Source: Arthrobacter_J sp038199985 (GTDB taxonomy: Bacteria; Actinomycetota; Actinomycetes; Actinomycetales; Micrococcaceae). From it: 8,674 bases of DNA. Position numbers and translations under genes: made by a program. Below, one piece after another: positions 6,034-8,674 of the stretch (positions are counted from its first letter, which is position 1; each line of letters begins with the position of its first letter). The notes beneath the pieces were generated by a model, which did no database searches, had not been told where the DNA came from, and worked only from the letters and a program-made list of their open reading frames with translations. The DNA lies in the NCBI GenBank assembly GCA_038199985.1, contig JBBPYK010000065.1:1-8674 (forward strand), given 5' to 3'.

Positions 6034-6545
6034 TAGAGCTCCGAATTGACGCTTTGACCCACGGAAGGGCTTAAGTCACTTTGATCAGTTTTGCCGTGCT
6101 CGGCAACATTGTGGGCCAGCGTTCCTCCTACTAGTCTCAGAGCATGATCCAGAACGTTCGCCAGCATTGCGTCTGGGCGAGCGCCGGATCGGTCGGGGAG
6201 CTGCTGAACTTCTTGTCGAGGAGGCAAGAACGGCTGTGGCCACGTGGGCAATGGCCATCGATGAGACTGGACAGGCCGCTCGGCCTTGGTGCGTTCGGTG
6301 GGCGCGTGCCCCCACGATACGTGGCGGATGCACGTGAGCCCGGACGATCGAAAAGGTTTTGATTCGCCGGTCCATGGGGAGTTCATGATCATGATGCGTT
6401 CACTGGTTCGGGCGCTTCTCACGCGCGGACGGGTGAGCAAGGTTCGGATGTGAGGATCTTCGGCTTGCTCTCAGCTTCCACCCACCACTACGAGAACGAT
6501 GCGCTTGCCGTGCTGTAGAAAGCAGCGTTCTGACATACTCGAGAC
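6034..6545. other. Region of about 510 bases without a recognisable gene
   Basis: Several short open frames occur on both strands but none resembles a known family or has both a good start and ribosome binding site. The best short frame is 6385-6453 (22 codons, starts at ATG 6385, 6391 or 6394), preceded by GGGGAG at 6376-6381. The segment may be decayed coding sequence or the old chromosomal flank of ychF. Confidence 0.4.
6534..6539 (+). promoter_or_regulatory. Candidate -10 for the FUSC gene, placed for a leaderless transcript
   Basis: CATACT ends 6 bases before the ATG at 6546, so transcription would start at or next to the start codon, a common arrangement in actinobacteria. No Shine-Dalgarno precedes this ATG, which fits, but no good -35 lies at 16-18 bases (TTGCCG at 6505 is too far). 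Weak evidence. Confidence 0.25.
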
Positions 6546-8324
6546 ATGAACTCACGGGCAAGAGTCGGGATGCGTTTCTGGTGGGGCCAGCTGATTGACG
6601 TCGGACCTCCAGTGATGGAGCGTCTTGTCAACGCGCGGCTCCTCGCCCCGGTCTGGTTGGCGTTAATCGGATTCTCCTTGGCTGGCAGCTTTGTCGACGG
6701 GCTGCTCGTCGCGCTGGGGGCTTACATCGTCCTCTTCGGGGCTGGGCAACCACCCAAACGTCGGTTGCTCACATTCGCGACGTGCGCCGTCATGCTCCTG
6801 TTGTCTATTACGTGCGGAATGCTCGCGGCCGGCAGCTCTGGTTGGGTCCTGCTGAGCTATCTGGGGATTGCTGTGCTTGCGACAGCGGTCGATGTTGTCA
6901 TACCACTTGGGCCGCCGGGGCCGTATTTCTTCGTGCTCATGGTCGGCGGGGGGACACTGCTGGGCCCAAGTGGGCTGTCTCTGGGACATACTCTCCCGCT
7001 CTTGGCACTTGGCAGCGCTGCTGCGGCTGTTGTGTCGCTCGGAGACACGGTGCGTGACCGGTACGCGGTCGAAAAAAGTGCGGTGACCACCGCGGAGTCA
7101 GCTGTGCACGAATTGCGAAAGGCAATTGATGCCGGTCAGGTCGCAGACAATGACCAGTCCTCGACGAACGTTCTCGACAATCAGCTTGCTGCCGCCGCAG
7201 AAGCAGTGCACCACGCCTGGACAGCGGTGCTGTCTGGTGGCGGATCTGGCGACGTCGCTGCGCATATTGAAGCGCGTCTCCGGCTGGTACACACCGAGTA
7301 TCAGCGCATGTATCTGGCGACGGTGGCCTCTCCGAACGACAGTGAAACCAATCCTGGTGAAGCACGTGCTGTGGCTGCGGCAACTCCGGCCACGGCGATA
7401 GACCCTCGCCGCACAGCACTCGGTCCTCCTCGTCTGAGGTATCGACTGGCCACTGCTTTGCACTGGCCTTCGCCAACCCTGGTTACGGCGATTCGGGTCA
7501 GCGCGGCAGTCGTGGTGGCGACTCTGGTCAGCGGTCTGCTCGGCGACCGGCATCCATTCTGGACCGTTCTGGTGGTATTGCTTGTACTCTCGTATCCGGG
7601 CGATCAGCAGCACTTGACACTTCGGGCCGTACAGCGACTGTCAGGCACCTGTCTCGGAGTCGTGGTCTTCAGCGCTCTCATGGGGATCACGCTGCCAACG
7701 GAGGCGTTGGTCTTGGTGGTTTGTGCGCTGCTTTGGGTCGTCTCACGTTTCGCTGCCCGCAACTACCTGATCGGCAGCTTCTTTATCACGCTGCTCGCTC
7801 TCTATCTCGTCGCCCCGCTCAGCCCGTCACAGTCGCCCAGCTCGCTGGCGATGGACCGTGTGGCCGATACTGCCATAGGCGTGGCTCTTTCCCTCGCATT
7901 GATCTGGCTCGTGGGGTCGACATTGACGGTGCCACTGACCAAAGCCAGCATCCATTGGATCTCTCAGGGCTCCATTACCGTTCTGAGCGATCTCGCACAT
8001 CAGCGTGAAAGCAACGAAAGCGGGTTCGTTGAGCATCGTCGGCAACTTCAAAAGGCGCTCATGAAAAACGGGGCGGCGCTGAAATTCGCCAGCTCTCGCG
8101 CGCAGACTCGAGCAAGACCCTATCGTGAGTTTGAACAGCAATGTGTGCGTATGGGTTACATAGTGCTCGGTGAGGCATGGCGGTCCAATCGAGCGGGTGC
8201 GGACGAATACGAGGCCACATGTCTGCGGCTTCGCGATATCGTCAAACTTGCGCTTACGACTACCACTGTTGACGACGTGCGGTTGGAAAGCGAACGTTTG
8301 GGGGCGTTGATGCGGCGGGGCTGA
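6546..8324 (+). CDS. FUSC-family (fusaric acid resistance/YccS-like) integral membrane protein
   Basis: FUSC-family proteins are inner-membrane transporters or transporter-like proteins tied to efflux of aromatic acids; the substrate cannot be told from sequence. The 592 residues show the family's duplicated plan: an N-terminal block of about five to six hydrophobic helices (about residues 30-165), a charged helical soluble region (about 170-310), a second membrane block (about 315-460) and a helical cytoplasmic tail. The second block carries the FUSC_2 signature: RHPFW at 335-339, a hydrophobic helix, then RAVQRLSGTCLG at 360-371. ATG 6546 is used; ATG 6570 or 6615 would also keep the first helix and cannot be excluded, since none has a clear ribosome binding site. 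It stands alone, to the right of the last ychF-tail repeat, so is more likely old chromosome than cargo. Confidence 0.85.
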   Translation: MNSRARVGMRFWWGQLIDVGPPVMERLVNARLLAPVWLALIGFSLAGSFVDGLLVALGAYIVLFGAGQPPKRRLLTFATCAVMLLLSITCGMLAAGSSGWVLLSYLGIAVLATAVDVVIPLGPPGPYFFVLMVGGGTLLGPSGLSLGHTLPLLALGSAAAAVVSLGDTVRDRYAVEKSAVTTAESAVHELRKAIDAGQVADNDQSSTNVLDNQLAAAAEAVHHAWTAVLSGGGSGDVAAHIEARLRLVHTEYQRMYLATVASPNDSETNPGEARAVAAATPATAIDPRRTALGPPRLRYRLATALHWPSPTLVTAIRVSAAVVVATLVSGLLGDRHPFWTVLVVLLVLSYPGDQQHLTLRAVQRLSGTCLGVVVFSALMGITLPTEALVLVVCALLWVVSRFAARNYLIGSFFITLLALYLVAPLSPSQSPSSLAMDRVADTAIGVALSLALIWLVGSTLTVPLTKASIHWISQGSITVLSDLAHQRESNESGFVEHRRQLQKALMKNGAALKFASSRAQTRARPYREFEQQCVRMGYIVLGEAWRSNRAGADEYEATCLRLRDIVKLALTTTTVDDVRLESERLGALMRRG

Positions 8325-8341
8325 CAGCTTTCCCACCTTCG

Positions 8342-8674
8342 GTGCGCCTCGCTTCGTGGACAGTAGTTTTCCGAACGTCCTCGGCAACTGATCTTGCGGA
8401 ACTTCACGGTGACAAGCGCCGCTATCCCCTTCCTGGCGCGGTGATGATCGTCCTTCACGACATTGGGTCCAGCACCGAACGTCCTCGTTGGTCTGAGGAG
8501 TCGCGGGCGACTGTTGAACTGCTTATCGACGGACTCAGGCCAGTGTGGGCAGCAGATCGCAGGCCGGAAGGAACAAAGGGGAGATGTGACAGCTGCCATC
8601 ACAAGGCCGGCGCTGCACGTGCCGGACGGCTCGTTCGGTGGTCTTCTCCCGCAGAAACTCAGTGTCGAGAGGCC
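8342..8674 (+). CDS. Unassigned open frame running off the right edge
   Basis: From GTG 8342 a + strand frame stays open for 111 codons to the window end, reading through PLPGAVMIVLHDIG in its middle and CDSCHH (two Cys, two His) near the end. I do not recognise a family, no ribosome binding site precedes the GTG, and a - strand frame (8156-8602) competes over the same bases. It could be the start of a real gene, a decayed gene or chance in GC-rich DNA. Confidence 0.25.
   Translation, partial: MRLASWTVVFRTSSATDLAELHGDKRRYPLPGAVMIVLHDIGSSTERPRWSEESRATVELLIDGLRPVWAADRRPEGTKGRCDSCHHKAGAARAGRLVRWSSPAETQCREA

Noticed and set aside
5535..6440. Long - strand ORF opposite ytoQ
   Set aside because: It is the antisense of ytoQ plus gene-poor sequence, with unnatural composition and no family resemblance.
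8325..8360. Terminator after the FUSC gene
   Set aside because: CACC-TTC-GGTG gives only a 4-bp stem without a T-run.
1..8674. Integrase, transposase, tRNA, CRISPR array or toxin-antitoxin pair
   Set aside because: Both strands were read for these and none was seen.

Overview
The window reads as high-GC actinobacterial chromosome, probably Micrococcales (Arthrobacter-like). The evidence is a GC-rich ychF with strong C/G third-position preference and an actinobacterial-style FUSC membrane protein. The genus is an inference from sequence feel, not from a search.

Layout, left to right: (1) the 3' nine-tenths of ychF (ribosome-associated ATPase/GTPase, TGS domain), open at the window edge, followed by a bidirectional hairpin terminator; (2) a DUF262-DUF1524 (GmrSD-like, type IV restriction) protein with a C-terminal RAMA domain; (3) an AbiH-family abortive-infection protein; (4) a YtoQ-family protein with a nucleoside 2-deoxyribosyltransferase-like fold; (5) about 510 bases without a recognisable gene; (6) a FUSC-family membrane protein; (7) about 350 bases with one unassigned open frame running off the right edge. 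All recognised genes are on the + strand.

The main hidden structure is a repeat that the genes do not explain. After each of the three cargo genes (restriction protein, AbiH, YtoQ) there is a 46-bp element (3819-3864, 5345-5390, 5988-6033) whose second half is a copy of the last codons of ychF. It translates in frame as VEF-x-F-..-stop, like the true ychF end VEFRFNV-stop at 949-972. The copies differ in codons and in stop codon (TAA, TGA, TAG), share about 20 bp upstream that ychF lacks, and centre on an 8-bp spacer ending GGTGGA. In the two best copies this spacer is flanked by inverted arms CGGAAC/GTTCSG. This is what tandem insertion of site-specific elements into the 3' end of ychF would leave: the newest element rebuilt the end of ychF and older ends were pushed downstream.

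In support, the last codons of ychF (GAA TTT AGA TTT AAT GTA) do not match its own usage: AGA occurs once among 18 visible Arg codons, and GTA is the only GTA. The region 973-6033 is therefore best read as a defence hotspot built of three small units, each with one gene and a shared 3' boundary. No recombinase is encoded in the window, so mobility would have to be supplied in trans. The units resemble integron cassettes in layout but their repeats do not fit attC. The restriction protein and AbiH are anti-phage families; YtoQ in the same array is the odd one out, either an undescribed defence-associated cargo or a chromosomal gene caught between sites.
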